Shown here: positions 1 through 11,431 of the stretch, piece by piece
Position numbering within the stretch: the stretch's first letter is position 1
Layout: every line of letters begins with the position of its first letter
Source of the DNA: Lepidostoma basale
Lineage: Eukaryota; Arthropoda; Insecta; Trichoptera; Lepidostomatidae
Reading direction: 5' to 3'
NCBI GenBank assembly: GCA_022606425.2
Contig: JAHDVF020000937.1
Coordinates: 1,116,001-1,180,000, forward strand
DNA: 64,000 nucleotides
Notes under the pieces: model-generated
What the model was told of the DNA's origin: nothing
The model's input: only the letters and a program-made list of their open reading frames with translations
Database searches by the model: none
Translations under genes and position numbers: made by a program

Positions 1-3
1 TAT

Positions 4-531
4 AACTAACTAACCATCACGCCGTCTCCCCGAAGGGGTAGGCAGAAATAATGGACTGCCACACTTTTCTTTCCCGACATAATTTTCTCGATTCCTCAAC
101 ATTCATACATCGTGTCATGTCGATTTCTCTGACTCCTCACGTGGCCGACATTCAATATTTGATTTATTTGATCGTGCCACGTTTTCCTCGATCTTCCTAT
201 ATTTCTGGTTCCATTCACAACGTTAACATAGGTACCTATAATTTTTTTACCATTCTTTCTTCATTCATTCTTTCCATATGTCCAAGCCATCTTAATGATC
301 TTTTCATTATTTTGTTCTTAACACCATCATTCGCACCGCATTCACTTCTTATATTTTCATTCGACACTCAATCAGACACAGAGTAATCACACATTCGTCT
401 AAGAGATCTCATTTCTACTGTATTTATTCTACTTCCATCCTTCTTTTGCCAGTTCCATGCTTCGCTTCCATACATAAGGGTCGGTAGAAGAACACCATTG
501 TGCACTGCCATTCTAGCTTTTTTGTTTGCGA
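4..531 (-). mobile_element. LINE-A retrotransposon copy, 5'-truncated
   Basis: Starts on the plus strand with the reversed tail (TAAC)n followed by the conserved end CCATCACGCCGT, so the element runs on the minus strand. It holds the last part of the RT ORF: the reverse complements of the MYGSEAWNWQKKD block (about 450-480) and the LRWFGHMERM block are visible but broken by frameshifts. The inner end lies in the thumb-region coding sequence. It is a pseudogenic copy with no complete frame. Confidence 0.85.
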
Positions 532-544
532 TGATGTTCTTTTA

Positions 545-655
545 TTATTGTTGTTTTTAACCCGCTGCGGCTAATAACCAGAAGATGGCAGGGAGCTGTT
601 GAAACCGGTCGAAGCCATAAACCGAAGTGGAATTCAACTGAATATATAATACAAA
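545..655 (+). mobile_element. Hammerhead-bearing element fragment (CCGGUC family variant)
   Basis: Contains a hammerhead-like core at 575-615: CAGAAGA (579-585), extra U, helix II GGCAG/CUGUU (587-591 with 596-600, two G-U pairs), GAAA from 601, palindromic helix III ACCGGU and C17 at 610. Position 4 is A instead of U, so catalysis is doubtful. The sequence around it resembles the 22765 and 33901 copies. Only one arm is recognised. Confidence 0.5.
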
Positions 656-839
656 TATTTATTTAACTAATTAATTTTATAATTCATACAAACGAAAACA
701 TAATTGCGTAGATTTTCACGCTTGGTAACAATATGTTTTTTTTTAATCTCGGGAAAATCCGTGAAACTTGTCTTCCTGGACCGAAGTTTTGGAGATCGTT
801 GAAGTCTCTATCCTTAGGGTGGTAATGCTGAAGATGGAG

Positions 840-1209
840 ACTGTAATGATCTGTGACCTATCATGACACTGTGCGAAACAAGGGACTACTTAGAACATCG
901 GAGATGAAGGTCCTAAGATCAATTACTGGAAAAACTCTCCGAGATCGTGTCCGCAACGTAAACTAAAGAAAAACTTGTGAAATAGAGGATATCGTTCGGT
1001 GGAGTAGATCCAGAAGGAAATACTGGAGGGACCATGTAGCCCTAATGGATGGTGACAGACTTGCATATACATCCTCTTATGAAATCCCCTCCGGACACTG
1101 CTCACCTGGAAGACCGCCTAAGAGATGGAACGACAACTGGACCTCATTATCCGACGAGACATGATTTCTGTGTCACAGATAGTCAGATCTATTAAAAGAA
1201 GAAGAAGAA
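840..1209 (+). mobile_element. RTE-like LINE (family D), 3' end
   Basis: A frame from about 892 to 1163 reads EMKVLRSITGKTLRDRVRN, then one stop, then a WRDHVALMDGDRLA block and GRPPKRW, ending before a (GAA)n tail at 1195-1209. This is the typical C-terminal region after the reverse transcriptase of RTE-like LINEs. Related copies on the minus strand lie at 14740-15060 and 52588-52890. The copy is 5'-truncated and carries an in-frame stop and a frameshift. Confidence 0.75.
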
Positions 1210-1678
1210 ATATATTAAATAAACGAGTTTAACGTTGGTTTTCGACGGGGCAAATCTTCCAAGAGTCTCTTGTCTGGAAGATCGCCCACCTCTCTGGTCT
1301 AACACTATTAAATACGTCCCGTATGTAGCTATTATGTAATTTATAAAGCTGGTATAATAATCGGTAAACCGTAGAGCGGCCCGCCTCTTGTCGATCGTCC
1401 GGGCAGGGATTATGTAATTTGGTCCACATTTTGAGCTGAGACCATCGGATCTAATGGGCGATCGAAACCGAGGCGCCCGACTCGATTATAAGGCAATCTG
1501 TAGACATGTATCGGGCGTGATCGAGGATCACGGACGCCCTTGGCATGCATGATCAATCAGGAATCAAATTATATCTCTTGAATCTATTTTTTTATTTTCT
1601 TATTTCAATGATGTAATCCTTTGCTTGAAAAAAATTACATATTTTTTTAACATACTTCAAATTAATTGTATTATTCCC
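1210..1678. other. Unclassified sequence
   Basis: A moderately GC-rich part (1240-1560) followed by AT-rich DNA. No ORF with recognisable content, no repeat shared with the rest of the window that I can see. Confidence 0.5.
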
Positions 1679-1756
1679 TTATGTATGGTAGCGAAGCACG
1701 GAACTGGCAAACGAAGGATGAAAGTAGAATAAATGCAATAGAAATGAGATTTTTTA
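1679..1756 (+). mobile_element. LINE-A internal fragment
   Basis: A short stretch reads YGSEARNWQTKDESRINAIE on the plus strand, the conserved block just after the RT palm of LINE-A. It stops abruptly at 1757, where a hAT-like terminus (CAGTGTTTCCCAA, from 1760) follows. No second hAT end was found, so that part is left unassigned. Confidence 0.6.
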
Positions 1757-2221
1757 GACCAGTGTTTCCCAATTAGTGGTACGCGTACCTCGAAGATAAT
1801 TTAATCAGTTAAAAACATTTACTGAAATATGATGAAAGTACGATGCAGCTTTTCGAGAGCGAATTTTCGGCTATGACCAACTTAAAAATGAAACATCGTC
1901 ACCGACTTCCATTTGAGATTGAAGCTGACCAATAAGCTACTAGAGTTGTGCAATGAAAAATGTCCTCATCGTCTTTAATTTATTATGTTTTATCGTTTTT
2001 GACTCTATATTATGTGTAATGGTTCTTTCTTACTACTATTATTAATTTTTTTTTTTAATTTTATAAATTATGTTTTCCACTTTTAATATTTTCTGCTATA
2101 AATAGTAACTAACCTTTCTTTTAATTAAAATAATTAGGTACCTAAATCCACTCCAGCAAGAACTTCAAATTTATATCAAAGAAATTATTCAAATTGACAT
2201 AGAAACAAATACACATATTGT

Positions 2222-2330
2222 AACACCTGATGATGTCAATATAGGTTGACGAAACAGATGTCACGTAAAATAAAAATACAATTGGGATACATAAAACAAA
2301 GTTTTTTAATTAAACAGTTTACAAAAAAAC
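2222..2330 (+). mobile_element. Hammerhead element, GTCAAC family, single arm
   Basis: Carries ACAC, CTGATGA (2227-2233), extra T, helix II GTCAAT/GTTGAC around loop ATAG, GAAA at 2251-2254, ACAGATGT and C17 at 2262, then an A-rich tail shared with the copies at 58222 and 63729 (TACAATT..GATACATAAAACAAAG). One mismatch in helix II and one in helix III. Confidence 0.65.
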
Positions 2331-2334
2331 ATTT

Positions 2335-2705
2335 TTAATTAAGAGTACCTAATAAATTGATTCTTGGAAGAATAATTAATTCCCAGCACAAAAAATCACT
2401 TGCTATCTCACAGCTATCAATCATTTCAAAAGATAAAAAAGAGTGTATCCACCGAATGAAATCGGAGATCATATAAAAGTAATGAAACAACCCCCGGTGT
2501 ACAGGACCGCCTCCTCCCTTCTGGACCAAGATTGATCTCTCCGGACACCACAGTTCACGCCTTCTGCAATGCGATCTTACTACCCGAAGATCAATTTTCT
2601 TTGACTCTGCTTTTTAATACAATTTTATTACCCACAATCGATTTGAGCACAGAACAAAAACTATTGCATGCGTAAAACTTAATTATTTTCGAACAATGAT
2701 TCTAT
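2335..2705. other. Unclassified AT-rich sequence
   Basis: No recognisable coding, RNA or repeat content. Confidence 0.4.
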
Positions 2706-2729
2706 TTTTTACTTTGTACACAACACCCA

Positions 2730-3164
2730 CACTGCATTCTGCCAGATGGTACTTATGGTATTGAAACTATAACATTGTCCAAGCAAAGTGCCGAGAAACT
2801 GCGAGTGACCCAAAGAGCCATGGAAAGAGCCATGTTAGGAATAAGCCTAAGAGACAGAGTCAGAAACGATACGGTGAGAGAAAGAACAAGGGTCACTGAC
2901 ATCATCCACCGGGTAGCGACTCTAAAATGGCAAAGAGCGGGTCACGTAGCCAGAAGCTCAGATGAAAAGTGGACAACTGCTGACTTGGAGACTGTGGACG
3001 GCAAAGAGGAGTGCTGGGCGACCGCAACTACGGTAGAAGGATGACCTGAACAGACACGTCGGACCTGGATGCAGTCTGTACAGGACAGAGTGACATGGAC
3101 AATGGAGGAGGCCTTTGTCCAGGAGTGGACGGGAATAGGCTGAGGAAGAAGAAGAAGAAGACAT
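2730..3164 (+). mobile_element. RTE-like LINE (family B), 3' end, inserted in a hammerhead foldback arm
   Basis: Frame 2775-3044 reads an RTE C-terminal segment: RVTQRAMERAMLGISLRDRV, then TDIIHRVATLKWQRAGHVAR and a frameshifted remainder, ending in (GAA)n at 3144-3160. Both sides show the 8-base word AACACCCA (2722-2729 and 3165-3172), a likely target-site duplication. The flanks (2706-2729 and 3165-3240) resemble the arm of the 33190-33500 hammerhead element. Close relative at 54675-55001. Confidence 0.75.
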
Positions 3165-3240
3165 AACACCCATCATATTACAATAAAAAATAAAAAAAAC
3201 ATGTTCGGACACTGAAGGCCTTCATCAGTGATATGTGGCA
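3165..3240 (-). mobile_element. Hammerhead element arm (GGAC family), degenerate
   Basis: On the minus strand CTGATGA (complement of 3222-3228) is followed by an extra A, a decayed helix II and GAACATGT, one A short of the canonical GAAACATGT. The A-rich flank matches related arms at 22640 and 33190. Confidence 0.5.
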
Positions 3241-3242
3241 AA

Positions 3243-3830
<588 letters not shown>

Positions 3831-4489
3831 GTTTTAGAATGAATAAAATATAAACACAAAGGCGCATCATTTTTCATCATTCGCTTTTTACCATTTTACT
3901 TCTCAAAATAGTCTTAATTTGATTTACCGCACTGATAATTCGATCGAGCCACGATTCCAATCGATTGTACATAAAATATATAAAAATTGCTAAAATTTTC
4001 CAAAAATAAGTATTATTAATTAGCTAATGAACCACCCCCGGTGAGGCACGTAGAAAAAAAGAACCACCGCACTAGTTTTTCCTGACCTAATTCTCTTGCT
4101 TTCTCAACATTTTTCATCATGTCGAACGAGGTAAAGTGTTTTAAAAATTAAGAATAAATAAACTGTTAGTTGTAATTAAACATTTGTTTATTTAGATGAC
4201 AGAAACAAATTCACGTTCGTTCTAATTACTTTAGCTATTTGAATTGACTTGCTAATTTTCCATTCACCTCTTACCAAATACAAATTCACTCCATTACTTA
4301 CCAAATCATTACACCTATCAAACAACAATTCACTCAATACTCTTAGAATTAAACTTATTGAGTACCAGGAGAGCATATTGCCAATAATATTGTCTCTGTA
4401 ACAATTTAAGGGGCGATGGAATACACATTATAATATCCTTACACGTAAGGACGGTATTAAGAACCAAAAATTTCACGCTTTAAAACACC
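3831..4489. other. Unclassified AT-rich sequence
   Basis: No recognisable gene or repeat. It leads directly into the satellite array. Confidence 0.4.
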
Positions 4490-6708
4490 CATTCTTGGCC
4501 ATTCTGTTATCCTAGAGTTCATTTTAAAACATTTCGTATGGATGTAATTGTGCGTTTTTCAACTTTATTTAATTAAAATTATAAAGAAAATTTCGGAATT
4601 AGAAGTTCGCGTTGAAATACTTTTTTTTCTGCAGAAATCCCAAATTCTCATACAAAATTATGTTTAAAAAAAATTAAGCACCAGGAGTTCATGGCGTGTT
4701 AGGAGGTATCTGACGTTAAAACATATTAGTAATTTTATATCAAAAATACTATTCGTTTCATTCATAAATATGAGAGTGAGCAAGACAAGTAGCAATTGGT
4801 GTTTCATACTTCAAACTACCCACATACGAGTACCTATCTTCTTGGCCATTCTGCTATCCTGATACATAGATTTCATTAAAAAAACTTTTTGTATGGAGAA
4901 ATTGTACATTTTTCAATTTTATTAAATTAAAAATTTATAAAATCTTAAAAAACATACTTTAAAAAGGAAGTTTTGAGTTTGACATTGTTTTTTTTCATTG
5001 CAATCCCAAATCCTCCATACAAACTTATGTTTTGAAAATATTAAGCACCAGAAGTTTATGGTTACTAGGAGGTATCGGACGTTTTTAAACATTAGCAATT
5101 TTACTTTTAAAATGCCTTTTCTTTATAACAATGATAAGTAGCACTTGGGTGGAACCTGTACCCAATACTTTTAAAAACCGAAAAATGCATACTTCAAACT
5201 ACCCACATATCTTCTTGGCCATTCTGCTATCCTGGTACTAAGATTTCATTTTATAACTTTTTGTATGGAGAAATCGTACATTTTTCAATATTATTAAATT
5301 AAAATTTATAAAATCGAAAAACGAATTTCGGAAATCAAGTTTTGTTTGAAATATATTTTTTTCATTGCCAATATCCCAAATTCTCCATATAAAATTATGT
5401 TTTGAAAATATTTCGCACCAGGAGTTCACGGCGTGCTAGGAGGTATCGAACTTTAAATATTAGTAATTTTACTTTAAAAAATTCCCGAAGGTACTTGTCA
5501 TTTCTTTCATGCGTATGAGAGTGAGCGAGATAATTAGCAATTGGGTGGAACCTGTGCACAATACTTTTAAAAGCCGAAAAAATGCATACTTCACACTACC
5601 CACATATTATCTTCTTGGCCATTCTGCTATCCGGGTACTAAGATTTCATTAAAACTTTTTGTATGGAGAAATCTTAAATTTTTCAATTTTATTAAATTAA
5701 AATTTATAAAATCGAAAAACAAATTTCTGAAATCAAGTTTTGAGTTAGAAAATTTTTTTTCATTGCAAATATCCCAAATTCTCCATACAAAATAATGTTT
5801 TGAAAATATTACGCACCAGGAGTCCACGGCGTGCTAGGAGGTATCGAACATGAAACATTAGTAATTTTACTTTAAATAATACCGAAGGTACTTGTCGTTT
5901 CTTTCATGCGTATGAGAGTGAGCGAGATAATTAGCAATTGGGTGGAACCTGTACACAATACTTTTAAAAACAGAAAAAATACATATTTCAAACTACCCAC
6001 ATATCTTCTTGGCCATTCTGCTATCCTGGTACTAAGATTTCATTTTAAAACTTTTTGTATGAAGAAATCGTACATTTTTCAATTTTATTAAATTAAAATT
6101 TATAAAATCGTGAAAAACAAATTTCGGAATTCGAAATTTGTTGAAATATTTCTTTTTACAGTGCAGAAATCCCAAATTCTCCATACAAAATTAATTTTTG
6201 AAAAAATTAAGCACCAGGAGTTCATGGCGTGCTAGGAGGTATCAGACGTTAAAACATATAAGTAATTTTATATCAAAAATAATATTCGTTTCTTTCATAC
6301 ATATGAGAGTGAGCAAGACAAGTAGCAATTGGTATTTCATGCTTCAAACTACCCATACATCTTCTTGGCCATTCTGCTATCCTGATACACAGATTTCATT
6401 TTAAAACTTTTTGTATGGAGAAATCGCACATTTTTAAATTTTATTAAATTAAAATTTATAAAATCGAAAAACGAATTTCGGAAATCAAGTTTTGTTTGAA
6501 ATATTTTTTTTTCATTGCATTTTTTTTTCATTTTTCATTGCAAAATATCAAGCACCAGGAGTTCATGGCGTGCTAGGAGGTATCGGAAGTTATAAAATAT
6601 TATCATAGTAATTTTACATAAAAAAAAACGAAGATGCTTTTCGTTTCTTTCATGCGTGTGAGAGTGAGCGAGATAAATAGCCTTTGGGTGGAACCCGTAC
6701 CCAATACT
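4490..6708. repeat. Tandem satellite array, about six monomers of 345-400 bp
   Basis: The word CTTCTTGGCCATTCTG recurs at about 4492, 4838, 5211, 5611, 6005 and 6361, giving periods of about 345, 373, 400, 394 and 356. Each monomer also carries GCACCAGGAGTTCATGGCG, CTAGGAGGTATC, a TATGAGAGTGAGCGAGATAA word and GGGTGGAACC. Length differences come from small indels. Short ORFs inside have no recognisable content and recur only because the monomer recurs. Confidence 0.95.
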
Positions 6709-7035
6709 TACTTGTTCTATGTAGTTAGTATTATATAAATAGTATTACAAATATTTTTTTGAAAAATTTTAATGATTATGGTCAGTTCTGACAGATATTA
6801 AAATGATTTCGGAACGTTTATGGTTTTGTTATAATAAATATTTTTAATAAATTTAAAATAATAATTTAAAGTTGTTATTGGGGTCCGGGTATTTAATTTT
6901 ACAACAATAGAAATAAATCTATTTGATTATTTATAATATTTTGTTTATTTTCAACGGCTTTTTTAATTTCTAAAGTTGTGAGATTATTCAAGTGATGTGT
7001 TATGTTTATTATTAAAGTGATGCTGAAAGAGCTAA
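6709..7035. other. Unclassified AT-rich sequence
   Basis: No gene seen. A short stretch near 6780-6815 (CTGACAGATATTAAAATGA) resembles the inner part of the foldback element at 22725-22755. Confidence 0.4.
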
Positions 7036-7300
7036 AATTATGTCATTTAAAAAAATAATTACATATAACGTTTTATTACTAATTCACAAAATTGTTAATG
7101 GGCACACCTCCCAAGAATTTTTAAGGAAGATAAAAAGTAACCAACATGAACATCAATATGAAACAAGAAATAAAACTAAACTAAGGCTCCCATTCAGAAA
7201 AAAAAAACAAATCTCAGAATTCCCTTATGTATAAAGCATTTAAAATTTATGAAGATATACCGGAGGATGTGAAAAGTGTGCAGAGCATAAAAAAATTAGA
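7036..7300 (+). mobile_element. CR1/Jockey-like LINE, C-terminal end
   Basis: Frame from 7040 reads LIHKIVNGHTSQEF, then YETRNKTKLRLPF and, after a frameshift near 7225, a KAFKIYEDIPEDVKSVQSI block. This order (YNTRN-x-LRLPF, then K-x-YNxLPxExK) is typical of the extreme C terminus of CR1/Jockey-group LINE polymerases. Truncated and frameshifted. Confidence 0.65.
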
Positions 7301-7377
7301 ATAGAATAGAATTAAATAAATATGAAAACAAAATGTAACCTTATATTGATGTGTATGTGGATTATTATAATTGAATG

Positions 7378-7680
7378 ACTAACTAACTAACTAACTAACC
7401 ATCACGCCGTTTCCCCGGAGGGGTAGGCAGAGAGGATGGATGTTCTATCCTGGCATAATTCTTGCGCCTCTTCTACATTCACACATCGTAACATGCACGC
7501 TCGTCGATTGTTCCTACTTCGAACATAACCGCCTTTCAGTAATTGAATTATTTGGTCATGCCATGTCTTCCTTGGCCTTCCTCGACTTCTTTTCCCATTC
7601 ATACTACTAGTGTATATCTTTTTAACCATTGGGTATTCCCTCTTCCATTCGTTCCATATGTCCAAACCATCTTAGTGACC
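7378..7680 (-). mobile_element. LINE-A copy with target-site duplication
   Basis: Bounded by AATTGAATG on both sides (7369-7377 and 7681-7689). The reversed (TAAC)n tail is next to the left duplication, followed by the complement of the SAYPSGETA-stop end. The minus-strand frame (about 7430-7640) encodes the KRSRGRPRKTWHDQIIQLLK region. 5'-truncated. Confidence 0.9.
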
Positions 7681-7699
7681 AATTGAATGTTCAATTGTT

Positions 7700-8020
7700 T
7701 TTATTAGAACATGTGCTGTGTACGTGTGTACTATTTCAAATAAATAAAATAAATAAATTAATCAACATGCAGAATTTCAACCCCCGGAAGGCCGCCGAAG
7801 AAATGGAGGGATGGCTAGACATCATCATCCCAGGACAGTTCCCTGTCATAAACAGGTCATACGACCTAAACTGAGAAGCAGAAGAGGAAGAAGACATTAA
7901 GGCAATATTTTTTATTCTTTCTCTAACATATTGTTGTATTGCTATGAGTGTACGGCGGGACATCGAGGGAGAGTAGGGTAGCTTTAACGTGGTCTGGGTC
8001 CCCCTTGGTTGCAAATATAT
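7700..8020. other. Unclassified sequence with a weak LINE-like tail
   Basis: 7760-7900 is GC-richer and ends in an AGAAGAGGAAGAAGAC run that could be the tail of an RTE-like element, but the preceding frame is not recognisable. Confidence 0.25.
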
Positions 8021-8023
8021 ATA

Positions 8024-8157
8024 TTATTATTTTTTAACGTAAGTCCCGCATGGACAGGGGACGGGCCTAGGGAGTGCACGAGTGAAGCTGATGAAAGGCA
8101 CCGCTGCGCCTATAACAGCTTCGGGTAAGCGGAGGAAGCCCTCTATGGCTCGGCCAT
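8024..8157 (-). mobile_element. SINE-like repeat, copy 1
   Basis: About 135 bp nearly identical to 10125-10268. On the minus strand it starts TATGGCCGAGCCATAGAGGG and ends ACTTACGTTA followed by an A/T-rich (TAA)n-like tail. The GC-rich body with a simple-repeat tail suggests a SINE; I do not recognise its parent RNA. Flanking sequences of the two copies differ, so this is a dispersed repeat and not a segmental duplication. Confidence 0.65.
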
Positions 8158-8524
8158 AATTAAAAAAAAAGGCAATATTGCTGCATGCCAAAGATTTGTA
8201 ATTTGTTGAAACAAAATTAGAATAACATTGTATTATGTATGGGAACGCGTACAACTTGTCTACGATTACATAAGAATGTCCGACTGTACATAGGAGAAGT
8301 GCGGTAATTAATCATGCTCCCTTAATTTGATCGATTCCCAGAGGAGGAGTCGCGCAATCTCTTGTTTTAAATGAACTTTTACCTTCCAACCGGACAATGG
8401 AGAATGGAGTTTCTATTCTCCTACGGTCGATCATCTGCCAGCCGGGGACCACGCCTAGAGATTCCCACAACAGACTTGAGGTAGCGGAAACAGGTTTTCG
8501 TCTCGCCATATTTAATTTTTAAAA
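8158..8524. other. Unclassified sequence
   Basis: No recognisable gene or repeat; 8330-8510 is GC-richer than its surroundings. Confidence 0.35.
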
Positions 8525-8638
8525 AATCAATATAAAACTTATTACTGTTAAAATTTATAACACTGTTATATGGGGCGAAATTGTTACAAGTGTCAGATTG
8601 GAGGGTCGAAGTGGAGGACAGGAGGAGTTTTGAGGCTA

Positions 8639-9006
8639 ACTAACTAACTAACTTACCATCACGCTGTTTCCCCGGAGGGGTAGGCAGAAAGAATGGAACG
8701 CCACACTGTTCTGTCTTGACATACTTCTCTCGATTCCTCTACATTCATACATCTTGTCATGCACGCACGTCGATTTTTCCGACTCCTCACGTGACCGACA
8801 TTCAATATTTGATTGATTTGATCGTGCCACGTTTTCCTCAGCCTTCCTCACGCCGTTTAAATACGAGCATTATACGCTCGTATACCTTCTTTACCATTTT
8901 GTCTTCACTCATTCTTTCCATGTGTCCAAACCATCTTAATGACCCTTTCCGTATTTTGTTCAAAACACGTTCATTCGCACCACATTCACTTCTTATACTT
9001 AAGGCG
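8639..9006 (-). mobile_element. LINE-A copy, 5'-truncated
   Basis: Reversed (TAAC)n tail at 8639-8655, complement of the SAYPSGETA end, then the complements of the RGRPRKTWHDQI and GSLRWFGHMERM blocks; the minus-strand frame 8838-9062 still reads the latter. Beyond 9006 a short GAAGAAGAAGAG run (9038-9050) looks like a remnant of an RTE-like tail. Confidence 0.8.
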
Positions 9007-9083
9007 AACGCTCGATATGGGCTGTAGGGCCATCGAAGAAGAAGAAGAGATATTGGCATCATCAGGTGTTACAGATTTTCTTG

Positions 9084-9130
9084 TAACACCTGATGATGCC
9101 AACATTGGTTGGCGAAACAGCTGTCGCGAC
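9084..9130 (+). ncRNA. Minimal type I hammerhead ribozyme motif
   Basis: Sequence order: CTGATGA (9090-9096), extra T (9097), helix II GCCAAC/GTTGGC (98-103 with 108-113, six perfect pairs, loop ATTG), GAA from 9114, helix III ACAG/CTGT with no loop, C17 at 9125. Helix I is weak (G-C, mismatch, G-C). The helix II bases differ from the 63729 copy at two paired positions (GCC/GGC against GTC/GAC), a compensatory change. Confidence 0.75.
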
Positions 9131-9269
9131 ATTCTCAGTGAATAAAAATAAATCGTGATATTATAACAGTGTTATAAATTTTAAAAGTAATAATGTTGAA
9201 TTATCATAGTGTTTTGGCCAAAACAATGGACTATTTAGTATAAAACTTAACAAACATAAAATTTAATTG

Positions 9270-9505
9270 AATAGTTGTGAAGGCTGTGGTTTTTTATTTT
9301 ACGAAAATTCCATTATAAAATATATAATGAAAATTCAATTGTTTTATCGGATTTACAGTGATTTTTATTTATTTATATATATACACTTGTTACAAATTTG
9401 TTTCGCCTTGTGAGGGCATTCTTAAACTCTTGGGAATGTCCTCGCAAGGCGAAACAAATTTGTAACAAGTATTTACCATATATATACAACCGATAAACCT
9501 TCTTT
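9270..9505. mobile_element. Hammerhead foldback element (U3-A8 family, ACAAAUUUGU)
   Basis: A long inverted repeat: ACTTGTTACAAATTTGTTTCGCC at 9386-9408 is repeated in reverse at 9450-9473, and the outer arms (TATCGG..TATATA) also pair. Each arm has a hammerhead-like order with U at position 3 and A at 8: minus TTAAGAAT, plus TTGGGAAT, then helix II, GGCGAAAC and the palindrome ACAAATTTGT. The family also occurs at 39710-40060. Confidence 0.65.
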
Positions 9506-9512
9506 GGCAATT

Positions 9513-10007
9513 CCATGTATGGAAGCGAAGCGTGGAACTGGCAGAAGAAAGATGAGAGCAGAATAAATGCGGTAGAGGTATGGAAATGCGGAGAAATAAA
9601 TGAAGTCTCTAATACGTATGTGTGATAGAACGATGTACGACAGAATCTCAAATGCTGATATTAGAAAGGAATGTAGAGTAAAATATGGTATTATGAACAA
9701 AATTATGAAAGGATCGCTGCGTTGGTTCGGACATATGGAGCGCATGGGTGAAGAAAGAATGGTTAAAAAGTATACGTTAACGATGTAAATGGAGTACGAA
9801 GTCGAGGTTGACCGAGGAAAACATGGCATGACCAAATTAATCAAATTTTAAACGTTGGTCGTGTCAGAAACCGGAAGAATCGACGTGCGTGTATGACTCG
9901 CTGTATGAATGTGGAGGAACCTAGAGAGGTATGTCAGGATAGAGTAGCGTGGCGGTCCATTCTCTCTGCCTACCCCTGCGGGGAAACGGCGTGGTTTGTT
10001 TGTTTGT
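9513..10007 (+). mobile_element. LINE-A copy
   Basis: Begins in the MYGSEAWNWQKKDESRINAVE block at about 9516 and ends SAYPCGETA followed by a degenerate GTTT-rich tail. Stops and frameshifts break the frame. The segment 9600-9788 keeps KGSLRWFGHMERM. Confidence 0.85.
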
Positions 10008-10124
10008 TTACATGTTATAATTTATTTTTACTTTCATTAATTATTGTATTAAAGTTTTCAACTAGCAATAATCGCACCTCGGATAAACCTCATTAGTTAC
10101 GATATCGCCACTGCGCAATATACA

Positions 10125-10268
10125 TATTATTATTATTATTATTTAACGTAAGTCCTGCATGGACGGGGGACGGGCCTAGGGAGTGCACGAGTGAAGCTGA
10201 CGAAAGGCGCCGCTGCGCCTATAACAGCTTCGGGTAAGCGGAGGGAGCCCTCTATGGCTCGGCCATAT
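10125..10268 (-). mobile_element. SINE-like repeat, copy 2
   Basis: Second copy of the 8024-8157 repeat, with a clearer (TAA)n tail on the minus strand (10125-10142). The body is collinear with copy 1 with scattered substitutions. Confidence 0.65.
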
Positions 10269-10369
10269 AATAAAAATTATTGTATTAAGGTAAAATTTCG
10301 ATTTTTGTATGGATATTTTAAAAGTGATTCATTGTTAGACTAGATGGAATAAAATTCACGTTGCAACAT

Positions 10370-10495
10370 CCCCTATCACAAGGGGTTCGTCACCTGCAGC
10401 GGCACCACCCGGCACCGGCCCGGGCCCGCCCCCCGCATAGACAAATCGCGCGTCAAGCCCTAATAACTGCTCGCCGGCCGAGGAGAAATGGCCCA
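10370..10495. other. GC-rich segment
   Basis: A run such as GGCCCGGGCCCGCCCCCC stands out from AT-rich surroundings. No reading frame with recognisable content. It could be a CpG-rich regulatory element; nothing in the sequence proves it. Confidence 0.4.
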
Positions 10496-10727
10496 GGGAC
10501 AACCCTCAATCATACGCGAGTATCACGGCGATAGACACGAAATGCGACAGGAAATGTTCTTCCAATATTCTTCTTCTTCGTCTTACTACTTCTTCTTAGG
10601 ATATCCATCTTTATGTTCCAGATGGTTATCTTCGACAGCGTCATACAGCGACAGCGAACATAGGTGTTTTATCCCCTATGTTCTCGAGCAAATCGGTCTT
10701 TTTGTTCCTGATAATTTATTACATCAT

Positions 10728-10848
10728 ACACAGATTTACCACACATTCGTCTTAGAGATCTCATTTCTACTGCATGTATTCTACTTTCATCCTTCTATTG
10801 CCAGTTCCATGCTTCACTTCCATACATAAGGGTCGGTACAAGAACAGT
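10728..10848 (-). mobile_element. LINE-A internal fragment
   Basis: Complement of the MYGSEAWNWQ..DESRINAVEMRSLRRMC block only; both the 3' tail and the 5' part are missing. Confidence 0.75.
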
Positions 10849-11431
10849 AAAGAACGATTCAACAAAATACAAGGGTAAACATCTTCTTATAGGCAAACAG
10901 ATAGAATCCAGATTTAACAAGCCTAGATGTGTCCCATGGTCTCCACGTCAAGAGTACAAAAGTATTAAGCGCAGAAAGTGAATAATTCTCTCCTCTTGGC
11001 GTACCTACATCTAAAAATCTGCCTGATGGTTAGTTAATAACTTTTTTATTATAAATGTATTGTATTTTATTATCTTAAAATATGTCTGCCTGGTTTTTGT
11101 AAATGCGGTGGAGTATGGACTTGATAAAACCACAAAGAGTCGTGGCGACCGAAAAAATCCGAATGATGACAACCAAGGAGCAAGAGCGAGTGCTGGCACA
11201 ATGGCTGTGGAGATCTCTGTTAGATCTGCGGATCACGATTATCATACGGACATAATGGTGCTCAATTACAATAAAGCTATTCGGATCCGGGTAAAGTATA
11301 ACTCTACCCCAGAGGTAAACACCTATAACTCTCAAAAGAAAACAAAAAATATAACACATAAAACCTAATACATCTAATTAAAGTTAACCAGTTTGCATAT
11401 ATGTTTATATAGAAAACAGTTACAATCTGGT
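10849..11431. other. Unclassified sequence
   Basis: Short overlapping frames at 11060-11368 on both strands have no recognisable content and are probably chance. Confidence 0.4.

Larger units (their letters stand above)
8525..9245. mobile_element. Hammerhead foldback element (GTCAAC family) interrupted by LINE-A
   Basis: Arms 8543-8574 and 9161-9195 are inverted copies (TATAACACTGTTATA words). The right end holds GTTTTGGCC..AACAATGGACTA, the terminal word also seen at 31648, 58015 and 63850. The two central arms meet at 9053-9097 as an inverted repeat of GGTGTTACA. The plus arm has a complete core (9084-9130). The left arm is split by a LINE-A insertion (8639-9006). Confidence 0.6.

Noticed and set aside
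1757..1800. A complete hAT element starting CAGTGTTTCCCAA
   Set aside because: No matching second end or 8-bp duplication could be found nearby.
4490..6708. A CRISPR-like or gene-family tandem array
   Set aside because: Repeats are 345-400 bp with no short constant repeat plus unique spacer pattern, and the frames inside are chance.
7378..7398. (TAAC)n / (GTTA)n runs as telomeric repeats
   Set aside because: They are 3' tails of LINE-A, always beside the same coding end, and the unit is four bases, not the TTAGG of insects.
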